A DNA stretch of 64,000 nt, from contig JALRME010000016.1 in NCBI GenBank assembly GCA_026120035.1, forward strand, positions 62,001 through 126,000, given 5' to 3'. Position 1 is the first letter of the stretch. Each line of letters starts with the position of its first letter. The notes under the pieces were generated by a model. That model did not search any database. It was given only the letters and a program-made list of their open reading frames with translations, and was not told the DNA's origin. Of this stretch, positions 52,533 to 64,000 are shown one piece after another. Made by a program: the position numbers and the translations under genes. The DNA is from Coleophoma eucalyptorum (taxonomy: Eukaryota > Ascomycota > Leotiomycetes > Helotiales > Dermateaceae).

Positions 52533-54245
52533 CTATGAGAAGTTAGACCCACAGCTAAGAGTGAAGGTAATTGACAGTACCTTGAGTAGAACAGCAACTT
52601 GGTTGATGCCCATGTATTCAGAGACATATATTAGTCTGGCCCTTAACCACTCGCGGCGAGACTCAATTGTGAAATCAGACGTAGCCGCTACAAAGATAGG
52701 CCAAATGGTGAAAAGCCCCGACAAGGCTCTGGGGGTCATTCCTGCATTCTCCCCACAAGCGAAGTTCGACCTGGTAATTCTGGGTCCAGCTTTCGCTCTC
52801 GGATTTCCAAGCAAAGAAGTATGGGATAGTAGCTACAAGATCATCGATGAGCTGACTTGAAACACGCGCTGCAGTTGTGAACTCGGGTGTAAGTATATAG
52901 TCCAGCGGTGAACACAGCCTTGCCGCACATCGGAGGATAGTCCTCTGAACAAGGAGCCTCGATGTTAGTGCTATAGCATATTGACCAGCGCTCCAAATTT
53001 CAACGAGCGAATCGACTCTCCCTGGATAGCAATTTGACCGAAGCAGATCTTTGTTAGGTATAAAATCAACCCATGCTACCGTTTGAGGTCTCCAAGATGA
53101 TGGTAAGTTTTCAAACCACTGGGCATATCGTTGATCCAACCGTTTTGCTTCATGAAGAAGTTTCGAAACATTCTCGATGTTTTCCGAGGACTTAGGAGAC
53201 ATTGACATAAGTTTCTCGGTTTCTGCTCGAAGATTACCGAGTCTTCGGTTGAGTTCAGTTATAACACTTTGGGTTTCATCTTGTGGTATCATATCTACCC
53301 ACCATTCAACACCAGCTTCGACGTAGATTGAGTTTGCAATAACGGCCAGGACCTATATCGATGGTAAAGATGGTAGTATTTTATGGTTGTATAAGACAAT
53401 TAGCAGATTGAACTCACCATATGGCCTCTGATCGCATAAAACAGGTCACGCCCAACTGGTGTTTCTATTTGGCTCTTCCCTCGGGACTTTTAATATTGTA
53501 ATATCGCCATCAAGGTGAGATAGCTATCCGTTCATAGCTATATGTGTCGACGTAATTGTGTGGAGATATTAAAATCTGTTTCTTGCTCAGAAGAATTGTA
53601 TCTTACCTCAAAAAAGCCTAAAAGTAGTACTGAAGCAAGTGTTGAGTCTCTTAATAGCAATGTAGAGCCTTGTAGGACAAAGTTGATATGATGGATTGCT
53701 TTCACGCAGAGTGCATCAGCTCGGGGTAATAGTGACCTAGAATTGGGCCGCCTTTGCAAAAGCAGCCATAGCAACGGCTGAGAAAGCAGTCTCCAAAACT
53801 AAGTCAGGTTCTTTATTCGTAAACAATGGAATCATGAAGTCGAGATAGCCTCTTTTTGTGCTTTCGTCGGGAAGCAGGACAAAATTGGCAGGAAAGTAGC
53901 ATCGAGCCTGTTGTTCAAGATGGTTTTCGACGTTTCGAGGAATGCTTGAAATTGCTCTCGTATTGTTTGGATGTACGGAGAACGTAGACTTCATCTTATT
54001 CTCGAACTTCATTTTCTATAAATCGCGGTACCCAGGGCAAATCTTCCCTAGTTTCTCGCACCGCATACACTGAGGCTTTGATTCGTCACACTATAATGTC
54101 TTAGTGTATGATTCATACACTACAGGTTTGGAATGATTTCGCAGTTAAATCGCGATAATTGGGATAAGAGTTTGGTAACTCGCACCTTAACATGACGAGC
54201 ACGACACAAGTAACACCCTTTCGAAGGCTTCCCTATGTTCACCAT
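52533..54245 (-). pseudogene. Zn2Cys6 transcription factor (Fungal_trans_2 type) pseudogene
   Basis: The start at 54245 gives MVNIGKPSKG and a complete zinc cluster across one intron: CYLCRARHVKC, then CDESKPQCMRC and a last C in KICPGYR. The middle and C-terminal parts are typical of the PF11951 group: LLPRADALCVKAIHHIN, STLASVLLLGFFE, EWWVDMIPQDE, WVDFIP, and ending FVAATSDF, REWLRARLIYVSEYMGINQ. Breaks: TAG at 54016-54018 just after the cluster, a frameshift near 53,760 (before RRPNSRSLLP) and another near 52,820 (between IPYFFAW and GNPRAKAGP). Normal introns remain near 53,470-53,600 and 53,360-53,420. No single reading frame can restore it, so it is non-functional. Confidence 0.85.
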
Positions 54246-56243
54246 TGCTGCGAAGTATTCCCTAGGCTAAAATATGTCCTAATGTGATTGAGAAGGGGTC
54301 TGACACCACTTCTTAAGTATGAAGGGCGCGGCTCAGCCGGATTTGTGGAAAACATTAGTAAATACTTGTGTGGTAGGCTTTAGCTCAGTAATTCGATGTT
54401 TCAAGAACTTACATCGCTGATACGCTGAAATCATTACTTCAGATATACGCCAAAAATAGCAAACCCCGTAGCCCATCTACCCATGCCAAAGCGCAGTTGA
54501 GACGAAACCTAGGAAGCAACAACATATATAAGCCACGACATTCAAAAAAATCCCGTCATTAAACGGTACTGTTTCGGGATTTAAACCGGTATATTATTAC
54601 ATGATCAGCTGTACGTTCGAAGACGGCGACATGAATCGATGCGCATATCATCAAATTAAAAAGCTAAAAGATAGCGGGCTCAAAGTCGATGGTTATAACT
54701 CGTGGAGGCCAGTAACACCACTGATTGTCTAATCTTTAGCTTATGAAAAAGAGTTACGTTCAAAGTTCAAGATCCGTACCAAAAATACTCGAGTTTGTCT
54801 TATTTACTGGGTAAGAAATATAGGCCTCTGAAGTCAAGGTACGAGCGCTAATTTTTACTGTTGACCTGGGCAGGTTCCCGGTGACAGATTAGAAACAATG
54901 GAGTTTGATGGACTGGAAACAAAACTCGCTTCTAAATGGCTCACACTTGACCGGATCCTGACACCCGCCCACCAACATGTGATCACGTTACCGGCAATCA
55001 TAGGAACTCATAGGATATTATCTGTTTTTTAAATCTCTCCGTGGCTACAACAATTGTTCCTTCTACAACAAGGATTATATAGGACGGGATATGCGGCATA
55101 TGGGCATAGTACTGAATGCTATTCCCAATGGTAGGTAGCTTGATGAAAGTCAAGTACACACCTTTGGGTTTGCTATCATTATTGTAAGTGCATCATAATA
55201 TAGGATGAAAGCTATATGTAGCTGTCAATATTCATAGCTTGTATCTAAAACTTTAATCTGATCGAGAGCATAACACCCTATCATAACCCCGACAATTGTT
55301 ATTGGACAGTCACATGACTTCGTCTATTGTTTCATATTTACTCCGCTTTTCCGCGTGCTACCTCTCGAATTCAGTGTTTGCCTTTCTCTGATTTGTTGGT
55401 CTTATGCTATCTATGGCTTAGCCTGTGCTTGTGACATTTCGAGAAATCTCAAACCGTCTGGCTTTCGAGCAGAATAGAATCATGTCACAAGAGCAACCAA
55501 CATCACATGACCAATCACTCACATGATCAATCACTCACTGGAAGGTACCTTACAATTACATGATCCACTCTTATTAGCTCAGGCGCTCTACCGAGCTCCC
55601 TATTTAATGAGCAGTGCTCACACTATAGAGAATACAAGTTTACAATACTCAATGCTATGCTCTACTACTTAGTGTGTGACAAATCATTTATAACAGTGTG
55701 ATATCTTATGTGTGATGTCTTATTTAGCAATGCGTTGCGATGAGAGATAAACCTAAAAAGCTCCCCAGCCATCCTTTGCTTGCTTCTAAACTCTAAGTAT
55801 CTGCCTCAGGTTCTATGCCCGCTGTAGTGAAATGAGAATCCAATCCAATAAGCAGACCTACGACACGGATGAGGCGTTGCGTTGTTTCAAAAATTAGAAT
55901 ATGTAAGTTTCCATGGTAGAGACAGATTCTACCAGAAGTAGGAGAAGATATAAATACCTGTCAAACATACTTCAAGTTTTAGGCTATAGGTTACTACTTG
56001 TCGCGGTCAACTCAGGATCCTCACAGTCCCTCAACCGATAGCACCCTTCACCTCGGCCAACCAGGGTTCCGACGCCAGTGGGAGCTCCCGCACCAGGACG
56101 CAGGCAGCTCAATCTAGTGTCAACCTTTCAAAAAGTCATGCGGCAAAGACGAAGCGGGTTGAGTTAGAGCGGGAGACGTATTATGATCTTGTCGTTTCCG
56201 GCAGCTGAGCTACTTTGGATTTCCTTATAATTGGTTTCTACAT
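54246..56243. other. 2-kb intergenic region, possible old LTR
   Basis: No supported gene. Bases 55432-55682 look LTR-like (begins TGTGACATTTCG, promoter-like CTATTTAATGAG, ends GTGTGACA), but no target duplication or second copy is seen. Near 56,150 a short frame YYDLVVSGS recalls a flavoprotein start but ends at once. Confidence 0.35.
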
Positions 56244-58007
56244 CTATACAAAAGGCAAAATTACGTAGGACGCTAAATCGCCACCGATGTGCACTTTGTG
56301 TGAGCCCTTCGAAGCCAAGTGAGCAAATGGGTCTTGAATAGCAAAGTCTCCCCTTAAGGAAGGGTTATTTCCATGAACCTCAACCCGTATACTCTCCCCC
56401 TCATCATATTCTACACCCATGGCCCAGATACCAATCTCCAACTTTACAATCTCTCCAGGACTAAGATATTCATCTTTATCATGCGGGTGGAATGGATAAT
56501 TCTCGTGAATCGATTTGGTTGGGTCAATCGCACGCCGAGAGGCGCGGAGGATACCAAACGATCCGCCATGAAACATCAGGTTGTTCATATTGCGTGCTGG
56601 AACGTTATCTGGGAAAACACCCTGCGCAGCAATCGACGACCAGGGGATATTAAGATTGAAGAGTACCTTGCCGTTGAGATCTAATTTTCGGAGAATCACA
56701 AATATGTCCATATTATTAGAGTCAAGGGTCGACATGTAAAGCACTGCTTTCGGAAGGCCAGCGAGACGTGTTGTTTTAGGGAATGCGTATGTGAACGAAG
56801 CACAATCGAGGTACTTCTCCGAATTATATGAGACTATCCCATCTTCCAGCGGCGGTGAGAAGTCAAGTTTATTTTCAGGAGCGAAGAATAGCTTTTTATA
56901 CTCTGTTCGTGGAATGGGATAATCATCTTCGGCGATATCGTAAATTGGATCGCCTGAAAATTTCAAATAGCTGATCCGAACACGAGGTGTTTGCTCAAAA
57001 CCGTTGTCCTTGCCATTGAGGAAACGATCGAAGAATTTGACCATTTCTTCCATAGACTCTTCGCAGTTCCAGATATCAAACCATTCCTGCCAAGGACAAA
57101 TACGCAACCACTTGTGGGGTGTTTTAACCTGAAGCCAACCCCTTAGTGAACCCATTGTATGTACAAAGCTTGTGTATGATGCCGAGATAAATGTGGGGAT
57201 TTCGATCTTCTCAATATCCGGTCGTTTGTCCTTCCAATACAACCCATCCGCTGTCGGTGATCTCTCATACATTGCTTTGAAGTCTTCAATGGCGAGATTT
57301 CCTTGGATGTTAGTTTTGATAATGAAGTTGAAGAGGCCGGCATCAAAGATACCACCTCGAACGAATTGCTCTCTGTAGAGGTCTCCACAGGCTTCCCACG
57401 GAGCAATGGCCTTCAGTGAAGGGGGCTTCAGAGCGGCGATGAACCATTGCACAATAGCTAGGTGAGAATTGCCAGCCATACCAATAGATCCACTACACCA
57501 TGGCATCTTTGCGAGAGCTTCAATCACATCGTATCCATCCTCGGCTTCTTGGCTGCCCATGATGGCAATCGTGCCTTCAGAGTCACCACAGCCTCGCGAG
57601 TCCACATTAACCACAGCAAATCCTCGATCACACAAAATGGCAGGGTCCGGGCCTTCAAACTTTTCCAGACCGCTGAGTACACCATTTGGGATCCCAAGTC
57701 CCCAAGGGAGGTGCTTCAGGATGGTGATGCCATTGAATTTCTTCCCGTAAGGGCTCCAAGCCACTATGGCTGATACCGGCTCTTTTGTATTAGTAGGCCG
57801 GTAAATGTCGCAGTATAGTGTACACCCGTCGCGAACCCTGATAGCTACATCGTGTGAGACGTGAATGTCGCATGAGAGTGGCCGAGAATTATAGCCATTC
57901 CAACCTGCGGGAAGAACTTCCTCGCGAGGGTTGAACTGCTGGTAATTGTTCCGCCCTACTGAAGGCTTGTCAATTGGCTGAAGGGCGACTTGGACGGGTG
58001 GTGGCAT
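56244..58007 (-). CDS. CocE/NonD-family alpha/beta hydrolase (S15 X-Pro dipeptidyl-peptidase type)
   Basis: Intronless, 587 residues, no signal peptide, so probably intracellular. The catalytic domain has the family's entry region (VRDGCTLYCDIYRP), AWSPYGKK, DSRGCGDSEG and the nucleophile elbow GMAGNSHLA with Ser181. The cap segment follows, then a jelly-roll C-terminal domain (from about residue 390) ending VHIGGDLASYVILPF. Members cleave esters or X-Pro peptides; fungal relatives of this length are mostly uncharacterised hydrolases, so the substrate is open. Divergent from the PhyH dioxygenase with 567 bases between starts, which suggests shared control and perhaps a common pathway. The frame is intact and the length is full. 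Confidence 0.92.
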   Translation of the reverse strand: MPPPVQVALQPIDKPSVGRNNYQQFNPREEVLPAGWNGYNSRPLSCDIHVSHDVAIRVRDGCTLYCDIYRPTNTKEPVSAIVAWSPYGKKFNGITILKHLPWGLGIPNGVLSGLEKFEGPDPAILCDRGFAVVNVDSRGCGDSEGTIAIMGSQEAEDGYDVIEALAKMPWCSGSIGMAGNSHLAIVQWFIAALKPPSLKAIAPWEACGDLYREQFVRGGIFDAGLFNFIIKTNIQGNLAIEDFKAMYERSPTADGLYWKDKRPDIEKIEIPTFISASYTSFVHTMGSLRGWLQVKTPHKWLRICPWQEWFDIWNCEESMEEMVKFFDRFLNGKDNGFEQTPRVRISYLKFSGDPIYDIAEDDYPIPRTEYKKLFFAPENKLDFSPPLEDGIVSYNSEKYLDCASFTYAFPKTTRLAGLPKAVLYMSTLDSNNMDIFVILRKLDLNGKVLFNLNIPWSSIAAQGVFPDNVPARNMNNLMFHGGSFGILRASRRAIDPTKSIHENYPFHPHDKDEYLSPGEIVKLEIGIWAMGVEYDEGESIRVEVHGNNPSLRGDFAIQDPFAHLASKGSHKVHIGGDLASYVILPFV

Positions 58008-58574
58008 TGTTTATCTGGAGTACTTAACTAGTGTGAGTTTCCGTGCCAGAAGATGTAGTGCAGATCAAGTTCTTTTTAAATATTCTTGAATTTCCCTACA
58101 CTTTTTCCATTCTCCGTTATACATAGCAAAATTGGCGCCAAATGAACTAATCCCCCACATCGGAAGAGACCCCTCCACAACCACCCCGCCCAGATTCAGA
58201 TTGCCGTTGATCTCTCCTCGTCAGCCTTTCCATGTACCCCAACGCATAGTATAGATTTGGGATTATTGCAGAGAAATAATTTTAGCAACGGCCGAGCTCG
58301 GGCGAGTGGCTCCCCGCAATCTCCATCGCTATTGCTCATCTCCCAATCACAGACGCGAGGAACCACGTGCAATGAAGCTCTCGCGTTCATTAAGATCCAA
58401 GCTTCTTACTCCCCCATCGCAGAGTGGTGGGACTTGAAGAAAAATATAAATGATTCAACTTTGACGCACCTCTTTGGAGAAGAATTTGAATCTAAATCAT
58501 CATTAGCACCCTTTACAACATCTTAAAACGATCATACATGCTTAACACCTAAGATTTACATTGTATAACTCGTA
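58008..58574. promoter_or_regulatory. shared promoter region, hydrolase and dioxygenase
   Basis: 567 bases between divergent starts, no convincing ORF. CCACATCGGAAG and CCACCCCGCCCAG are CGG/GC-rich spots that could be regulator sites, but this is only a suggestion. Confidence 0.4.
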
Positions 58575-59668
58575 ATGGCACCCTCACGCAACGCCACTCC
58601 ACCACTCTCCGAGAGCCCAATCACCAAAAAGGCATCTATTGCTGCTCCTACAACCACAGGCTTTAAAGATTGGCGCGATGACTTTTACCGCGATGGTTAC
58701 GTGGTGATCAAAGGTGCTGTGCCAAAAGAACGAGCTACAGCATATCAAGATGATGCTCTTACATGGCTCGAAGGTTTCAACCTCGGGTTCGATAGGAACG
58801 ATAAGTCAACCTGGAAAAAGGAAAATTTACCTCAGAGTTGGAAAGGTGGAATGTACCTACACTTTGCTGCTGCTCATGAAAAATATGTTTGGGATGCGAG
58901 ATGGTATGATCATTATTCCCCAGTCGAGTAAACTCTAGAACCTAACGGGATGACAATAGTGAGCCTGGTGTAATCGAGCCATTTGCCAAGCTCTGGGGGA
59001 CGGACGAGCTTCTTGTCTCATTCGATACCGTGAATATCACCCTCCCACAGTCCATCGTAGGATCGTACAACAGCGACCCTTGGCCACACTGTGATCAAGC
59101 CCCGGAAAAAAGGGATCTTGCTTGTGTCCAAGGTATAATCCAGCTCTCGAATGCTGGACCTTCAGATGGTGGTCTCCTTGTTATGAAGCACTCGGCACCG
59201 CTATTTAGAAAATTCTTTGAGGAGAATCCAGTCTCTGGCCCAACACCATGGCGCACAGCGAAGCACCAGGACTTCCATCCGTTTACTCTTGACAACCTAG
59301 AATGGTACAAATCTCAAGGTTGTGAATTGATCAAGGTATGCGCCGAGCCTGGGGATTTGATCATGTGGGACTCAAGACAAGTGCATTGGGCGGAATTCGG
59401 GGCCTCGGAGGTCATTCGCACCTTGATATACGCTACCTATACCCCGGCTTCTTGGATGACGGAGGAGAACCAGGTTTTGAAGAAGGCCATGTTTGAGAAG
59501 AGGCAGACGACAACACATTGGCCACATTGTAATTTGTATACACATGGTGGTGCGACCATAAAGGTTGACGGGGTAGAGGTCCCAGATCCCTTAGAAAGGT
59601 CGGGGCCTGTTACTCAACTGGTGGAGACAGAGAAACTCTTAAAATTAGCAGGGGCCTTGAGCTATTAG
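58575..59668 (+). CDS. PhyH (phytanoyl-CoA dioxygenase) family Fe(II)/2-oxoglutarate oxygenase
   Basis: Two exons, 58575-58903 and 58960-59668, joined by a 56-nt intron; 345 residues. The double-stranded beta-helix fold is marked by DGYVVIKGAVP at the start, the iron-binding HxD in PHCDQAP, DGGLLVMKHSAP, and the distal His in SRQVHWAEF with a following Arg for 2-oxoglutarate (SEVIRTLIYATYTP). All iron ligands are present. The group hydroxylates small molecules; fungal members are common in secondary and catabolic pathways. The neighbours are a CocE-type hydrolase (divergent) and a Zn2Cys6 regulator (convergent, 73 bases away), so a three-gene unit is possible. No targeting signal is evident. 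Confidence 0.92.
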
Positions 59669-59741
59669 TATTAGTTCAGTATGGACTATGCCTTGAGTCT
59701 ATTAAACAAATACAACAGATATTTAGTCGGCGGATTATTAA

Positions 59742-62077
59742 TCAATACATCTGTTCTTGATCAATAAAACCCGAAAGAGTGTTCCCCAACCATTCAGAGC
59801 TCGCCTCTGAAGATAAATTCGCGAAAATGTCAAAGGTGAAGCCATTGAAATCCATCGGTAAGCTCCATTCCATCCCAGTGGCACCCTCAATTCCAAAAGC
59901 TATATCATCAAAGCCTGGCGCGGGGTGCAGCCCATTAATATATTGAATTGAACTGCAGCTTGAATCGTCAAGTGGAACAGCCGTTCCGGATCCATCATCA
60001 TCCAGTTTACTCTCGGGAACTGCAGCCAAAGCCATAATATTGAACAAGGTTTGTTTGTCTACCCTTCGACCACTTATCCACCCATGAAAGATCTTCAATA
60101 GCCGTTCTAAGACCGCCGAACCCTTGTTGATTTGTTGTGGGCTGTTACGCAATAGTTTTATTACAAAGGATACACTTTCTGAGAGTACTTCCACTTCAGA
60201 AGTAGATTTAGAATCACTAAAGCATATAAGGTCGAGAGCGAGATAGATTCCAGCAGACAATAACGAGGCCCTTGGGCCCCAGGATTCACAAAAATAGCGT
60301 GAAAGCTTCTTTCTGCGCTGCTCGACAACGTTGACCGCTGCCTGCCGGCCAATTCTGATGAGATCAAATGGGTCTGTTCCTTTATCTAAGATTTCGGGCA
60401 GCGCGGCAACGCAAGTGCTCACTCGACAGGCTTCCAGAAGCTGTATGGTGAAACTACGTTGTATAGGTATCCAAGGGAATTCCAGGTCTTGTTCGAATCT
60501 ATGTGGATGATCAGAAGAGGAAAGATGGGATGGCAGCGACTCAGAGAGACTGTCGAGTTGCTGTAATGCGTTATGGACCCGTTCAGTCGATATCCTAATA
60601 CTTCGGTTGCGGAAGAGCTGGACTATGAAAGCGATTTTGCCAATTACGACGTGGTATGAAAGAGGCGATGGGACAAAATGGTAAGAGGAATTCGACGGTG
60701 GTGATAAATTAAGGATAATATCAGCATGGCTGTTGTCATCTTCAATAGATAGGTTGCTAGTGAAGGATCCAGGTGCTATCGAGGATGATCGACGTGGCAT
60801 CAACATCCTATAACTTATTAGATGCCATAGAAATGAACAGCTAGTGGAGATTTTACCAATCAGATATGACCAATGTCCACCATAACCTTCTTCCCAGCTC
60901 GCGACTAGGTCGATCGCTCCAATAAATGCTTTTCGGAGGTCTCTGCTGTATCGGCTCTTCACGACCAAGGCAATCCATTTGCAAACTCTTCGCTGTGTTA
61001 ATTGCTACACCCAAAAGAAGATATTCCTTTTCTGATTCTCCGAAGTTCCGATAGACAAGGGACAAGATTGCGATGGTTTGAATTGTGATCAAGGTTGGTT
61101 TTCCTAAGAAATCTGCATTGTTAAGTTCTTTGAGAACAGCCTCATACCAAATCCTAGATATAGCATATGCTTCTTCGACTCCAGGATTCCAATTTGGAAT
61201 GCGATTACCTGATAGTCCTTCATGAAGAAAGTGAATTTGGGCAATGACTTCTTTTCCCATAAAATAAATACCGACCTATGGCTTACAGTAAATATTGCGT
61301 ATATTCTGAGCCAAGCAAAGTAAACTTACACAAAGAACACTAAGATATAGACTCATCCAGGAATGATCTTCGAGAACACTCAAGTCACGTCTTCCTAGAG
61401 CATTCCAGAAATTCTCATGCTGTAGGAGAAATCCTGGCGCATTCAAAGCACAATGTTGCCATCCCAGAGCTTCAAGAGAAAAGTAAACAATTTGCTCGCT
61501 AGATCTCCGTATTGGAAGGAGAGATAACAGTCGGTCATTCCATTCACTGTGCAAAGTGGAATGGATTTGAGAAGACAGCTTCGATGAGTTCTCAACATGC
61601 AGCCATTGAAATGCGGAAAGCATGTCTTCTTGTGGTATACAAGGATCAGTTGTGGCATGTGCAGCCATGAAGGTGTTAGGGTGACTTGGAAAGTTCTTCT
61701 CCTTCTCTTTTTCTAGGATAGCTTCAAGATGCTGAATCCGAGAACGAAGACCCTCATTTTCATCCAGTAAAGCTCTATCCCGGCCATCGGTGGATTTTGG
61801 GAAATCCAGGTCTACGGCCCTATTTCTTCCAGTCAGGCAAATCTAGTTCACGAGCCTCAATCTTCTATGAGACAGGAGAAGTGCGTCTGAACACAGTTTT
61901 TTTTACTTACACTTTGATTTTACCATTGACACGCACAACTTCTCTGGCACAGGAAACGGAATCTCCACGTCGAACACAGGCCGTACAGGGAACGGTCTTG
62001 GAGCATTTGATCTTTCGGCGGGAGCATTCGATGCAACTCCGGGGAACTCGTTGCGAGTCTCGAACTGATTCGTTCAT
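59742..62077 (-). CDS. Zn2Cys6 fungal-specific transcription factor
   Basis: Four exons on the minus strand, 61911-62077, 61330-61819, 60857-61275, 59742-60807, giving 713 residues in agreeing phases. The ATG at 62077 leads to the zinc cluster CIECSRRKIKC, then CSKTVPCTAC and a last Cys in DSVSC. A short coiled coil follows (ALLDENEGLRSRIQHLEAIL, a typical dimerisation element), then the fungal_trans domain with AINTAKSLQMD and RRLWWTLVISDW. The C-terminal part is acidic and aromatic-rich, as in activation regions. It converges on the PhyH dioxygenase and may control it and the hydrolase; this is positional inference. All introns are normal and the frame is intact, unlike the dead regulator 6 kb to the left. 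Confidence 0.92.
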
Positions 62078-62688
62078 TGTATTTTACCGCAGTGTCTATC
62101 TGGCTTGGTGCACATTGCATCAAGAGTTATTCATTCAACCCCAGATTTTCGCCTTTTCTCCATCCTTGCTCAAATTCCCCGCTCGCTCCCCCGCTTCGGT
62201 TCCGCCGTACGCCATATTCCGTACTCCTTCTCCACTTGGAAGCCGACTACAGCACCCGAACCGATCGCATTTCCTTGGTATATGATGAACAATTTTGGAA
62301 ATATTTTTCAGTTCATCAAAGATTTGTTAGTATAGGAGACAAAATCTGATGCACGGAGCTATAAATGTAGAGAAACCACTGGAACCTCATGTTCTAATCA
62401 GGTATTTCCGAAAAGCGGTTTGAAGGCAAAAAAGTGGAAGTAGCTTAGAGGATTAAAACAAACTGCATTTAATAGGTCTTTCTTGATTCTAGATACTATA
62501 GAAGCTACCTAATTTCTTTATTTTATTCCTACTTATGGCCCCTCTTCCACCAATACATCCGTCCGGTATCCTACTCTAGACATTACAACACCCCACATTC
62601 CGTTTTAAAATCTATATAGCACCATGTGTCTTAACTCGTACCAAGTTGCACGTTTAAACCAATTCTTAACATTCTAATACATCTGAAA
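62078..62688. promoter_or_regulatory. intergenic region between divergent regulator and GH79 gene
   Basis: About 610 bases. Overlapping plus-strand ORFs are shadows of the regulator's first exon or chance. Must hold both promoters. Confidence 0.4.
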
Positions 62689-64000
62689 ATGTTAATCATA
62701 AACGTTCTAGCTAAAGTTCTTGTACTTTGGCATGTTAATGTCGTCGCCATATCGACTTTGGATCCTGCTCAGCATTTAATACAAGATATCGACAATGTCA
62801 CGCTTTGGTTCAATTATAAGGAAAGTGCTGCATATTCGACGCCGATTAATTCTCAGTTAATTTCCATGTCCATCGAGTGAGCACTTTCTTAGGCCCTATA
62901 CAACTTTCTTTCCTACTGAACACGATATCAGATTTTGTTATGCTATAGACTTTATCGGCACGGTTGAATCACCTAATATGTTCTCTTATAATTTGCTTAA
63001 GAATATTCAAGACATATCCGGCAGTCCGCCAGTACTACGAATTGGCGGCAACACACAAGATTTAGCCAAGTATTGTGAGAACTGTACTGCAGCTATGAAC
63101 AGTACTTTCAAATCAGGGTCGACAGAAGCTGTAAATGTTACATTTAGTAAAGGACTTTATGAAGCTTTGAATCAAAATTCTCTTGTCAATCAAACTTATA
63201 TTTTCGGCCTTAATCAAGGACAAAGTACGCAATTATAGTATGCTAAGTTATTACCGATACTAATCAAAGCGTATTTAGATGAGGTTGAAATTCCCAAACA
63301 GGAACTTGCAGGAGCACTTAAGTATCTGAACCAATCTATGGTTCTAGCTTATGAGCTAGGAAATGAGCCAGACAGATACTTACTTAATCAAACTGCGGAG
63401 CCCGTCCGAGATCCTAAAACCTGGTCAATTGTACAATATTCGCAGCAGCAACTTGATTGGCTCCCCCAATTACAAGGCGCAAAAGCTTTCCAACTTGGCA
63501 GTATTGCTGGATACCCTGTAACTGGCCAGGATTGGACAATGGTAGAAGCAGTAAAGCTCGGGGTTCCTCAAGCTATTAGCGCCATTAAAATCATTTCTTC
63601 CCATTCGTATATGGGAGCAGCCTGCACTCGTAAGCATACTTAATAAAGTTAGAGGAATATACTAATAGATACATAGCTTCACTAGCTGCACTTGTGCACC
63701 TTCCTGATTTCTTAAACCATTTGAATACCGTTGCATTCTTTGCCGGCTTTGATGGCGAAATCGCAGCAGCAAAATCTATTGGGGCAACCTACCATGTAGG
63801 TGAGACGAACAGTGTCGCATGTCATGGTATAGATGGTATATCCAATACCATGGGAGCAGCTCTATGGATGATAGATTATGCACTTCTCATGGCAACAAAG
63901 GGAGCCGATAGGCTTTTTTTCCACAATGGTAAAGGGGACTTTTATTACTCAATGTGGGATCCGACTCCCGATAACGCGACTACGCCAGCCCATATTAATC
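62689..64000 (+). CDS. glycoside hydrolase family 79 (beta-glucuronidase-like), 3' end beyond the window
   Basis: Exons seen: 62689-62876, 62932-63224, 63312-63629, and 63677 to past the edge. Signal peptide at the N-terminus (MLIINVLAKVLVLWHVNVVA). The TIM-barrel has the family marks: SMSIEFCYAIDFIG, PPVLRIGGNTQD, acid/base Glu in YELGNEPD, and nucleophile Glu in HVGETNS. The last visible part is AALWMIDYALLMATKGADRLFFHNG, so the barrel is almost complete and the C-terminal beta domain is missing. GH79 enzymes cleave glucuronic acid (often 4-O-methyl) from plant or fungal polysaccharides outside the cell. It is divergent from the regulator at 62077, but a link is not shown. Many N-glycosylation sequons (NxS/T) fit a secreted protein. 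Confidence 0.93.

Noticed and set aside
52480..52860. 126-codon plus-strand ORF
   Set aside because: Antisense to the C-terminal part of the regulator pseudogene.
55432..55682. Possible LTR (TGTGACATT ... GTGTGACA)
   Set aside because: LTR-like texture, but no matching flanking duplication, no inverted ends and no second copy in the window.
56150..56220. Start of a flavin monooxygenase (YYDLVVSGS)
   Set aside because: Only a few residues resemble the FAD-binding start, followed at once by a stop; too short to support.
61797..62349. Plus-strand ORFs opposite the regulator's zinc cluster
   Set aside because: Antisense to, or just upstream of, exon 1 of the regulator, whose zinc cluster is unmistakable on the minus strand.

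Overview
The window is from a filamentous ascomycete (Pezizomycotina). The gene style, UstYa proteins, NACHT-ankyrin protein and many Zn2Cys6 regulators would fit Leotiomycetes, but I cannot fix the class from sequence alone. Supporting signs are very short GT..AG introns (about 45-60 nt) with CTRAY-like branch points, many Zn2Cys6 regulators, a DUF3435-type recombinase relic with RIP-like TGG/CAG to TAG changes, and LTR and MITE debris in AT-rich stretches. Most real genes are split by introns, so exon joins below were made by reading frames and splice signals by eye.

Layout. 0-5.5 kb: a Zn2Cys6 regulator running off the left edge, divergent from a cytochrome P450, then a proline-rich single-pass membrane protein. 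8.5-14.8 kb: a sedolisin protease, an amino-acid permease and a dead O-methyltransferase. 15.5-20.5 kb: repeat-rich ground with a 118-bp tandem array, solo LTRs, a 5S rRNA-like copy, a decayed DUF3435 (Starship-captain-type) relic, and one small cysteine-rich secreted protein gene. 20.6-26.5 kb: an MFS transporter and an M1 aminopeptidase sharing one promoter region.

27.3-37.7 kb is the most interesting part: what looks like a fungal RiPP (dikaritin-type) cluster. A secreted precursor carries 12 identical units of a Kex2-cleavable repeat. Around it lie five single-pass membrane proteins with the paired HxxHC motifs of UstYa-type oxidases; three are intact in both motifs, one is altered in one motif and one in both. 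The MFS transporter and the aminopeptidase are immediate neighbours and may belong to it. MITEs lie inside and at the edges.

38-41 kb: LTR relics and a large hairpin. 41.8-50 kb: a giant fungal NLR-type gene (N-terminal NACHT-associated domain, NACHT, about 1,500 residues of ankyrin repeats, and a C-terminal non-ankyrin repeat region). 50.4-54.3 kb: a decaying block with a tRNA-Leu lacking its 5' acceptor strand, a CalB-type lipase pseudogene and a Zn2Cys6 pseudogene. 56.2-62.1 kb: a CocE/NonD-type hydrolase, a PhyH-family dioxygenase and a Zn2Cys6 regulator, possibly one small metabolic unit. From 62.7 kb to the right edge: the 5' part of a GH79 glycoside hydrolase.
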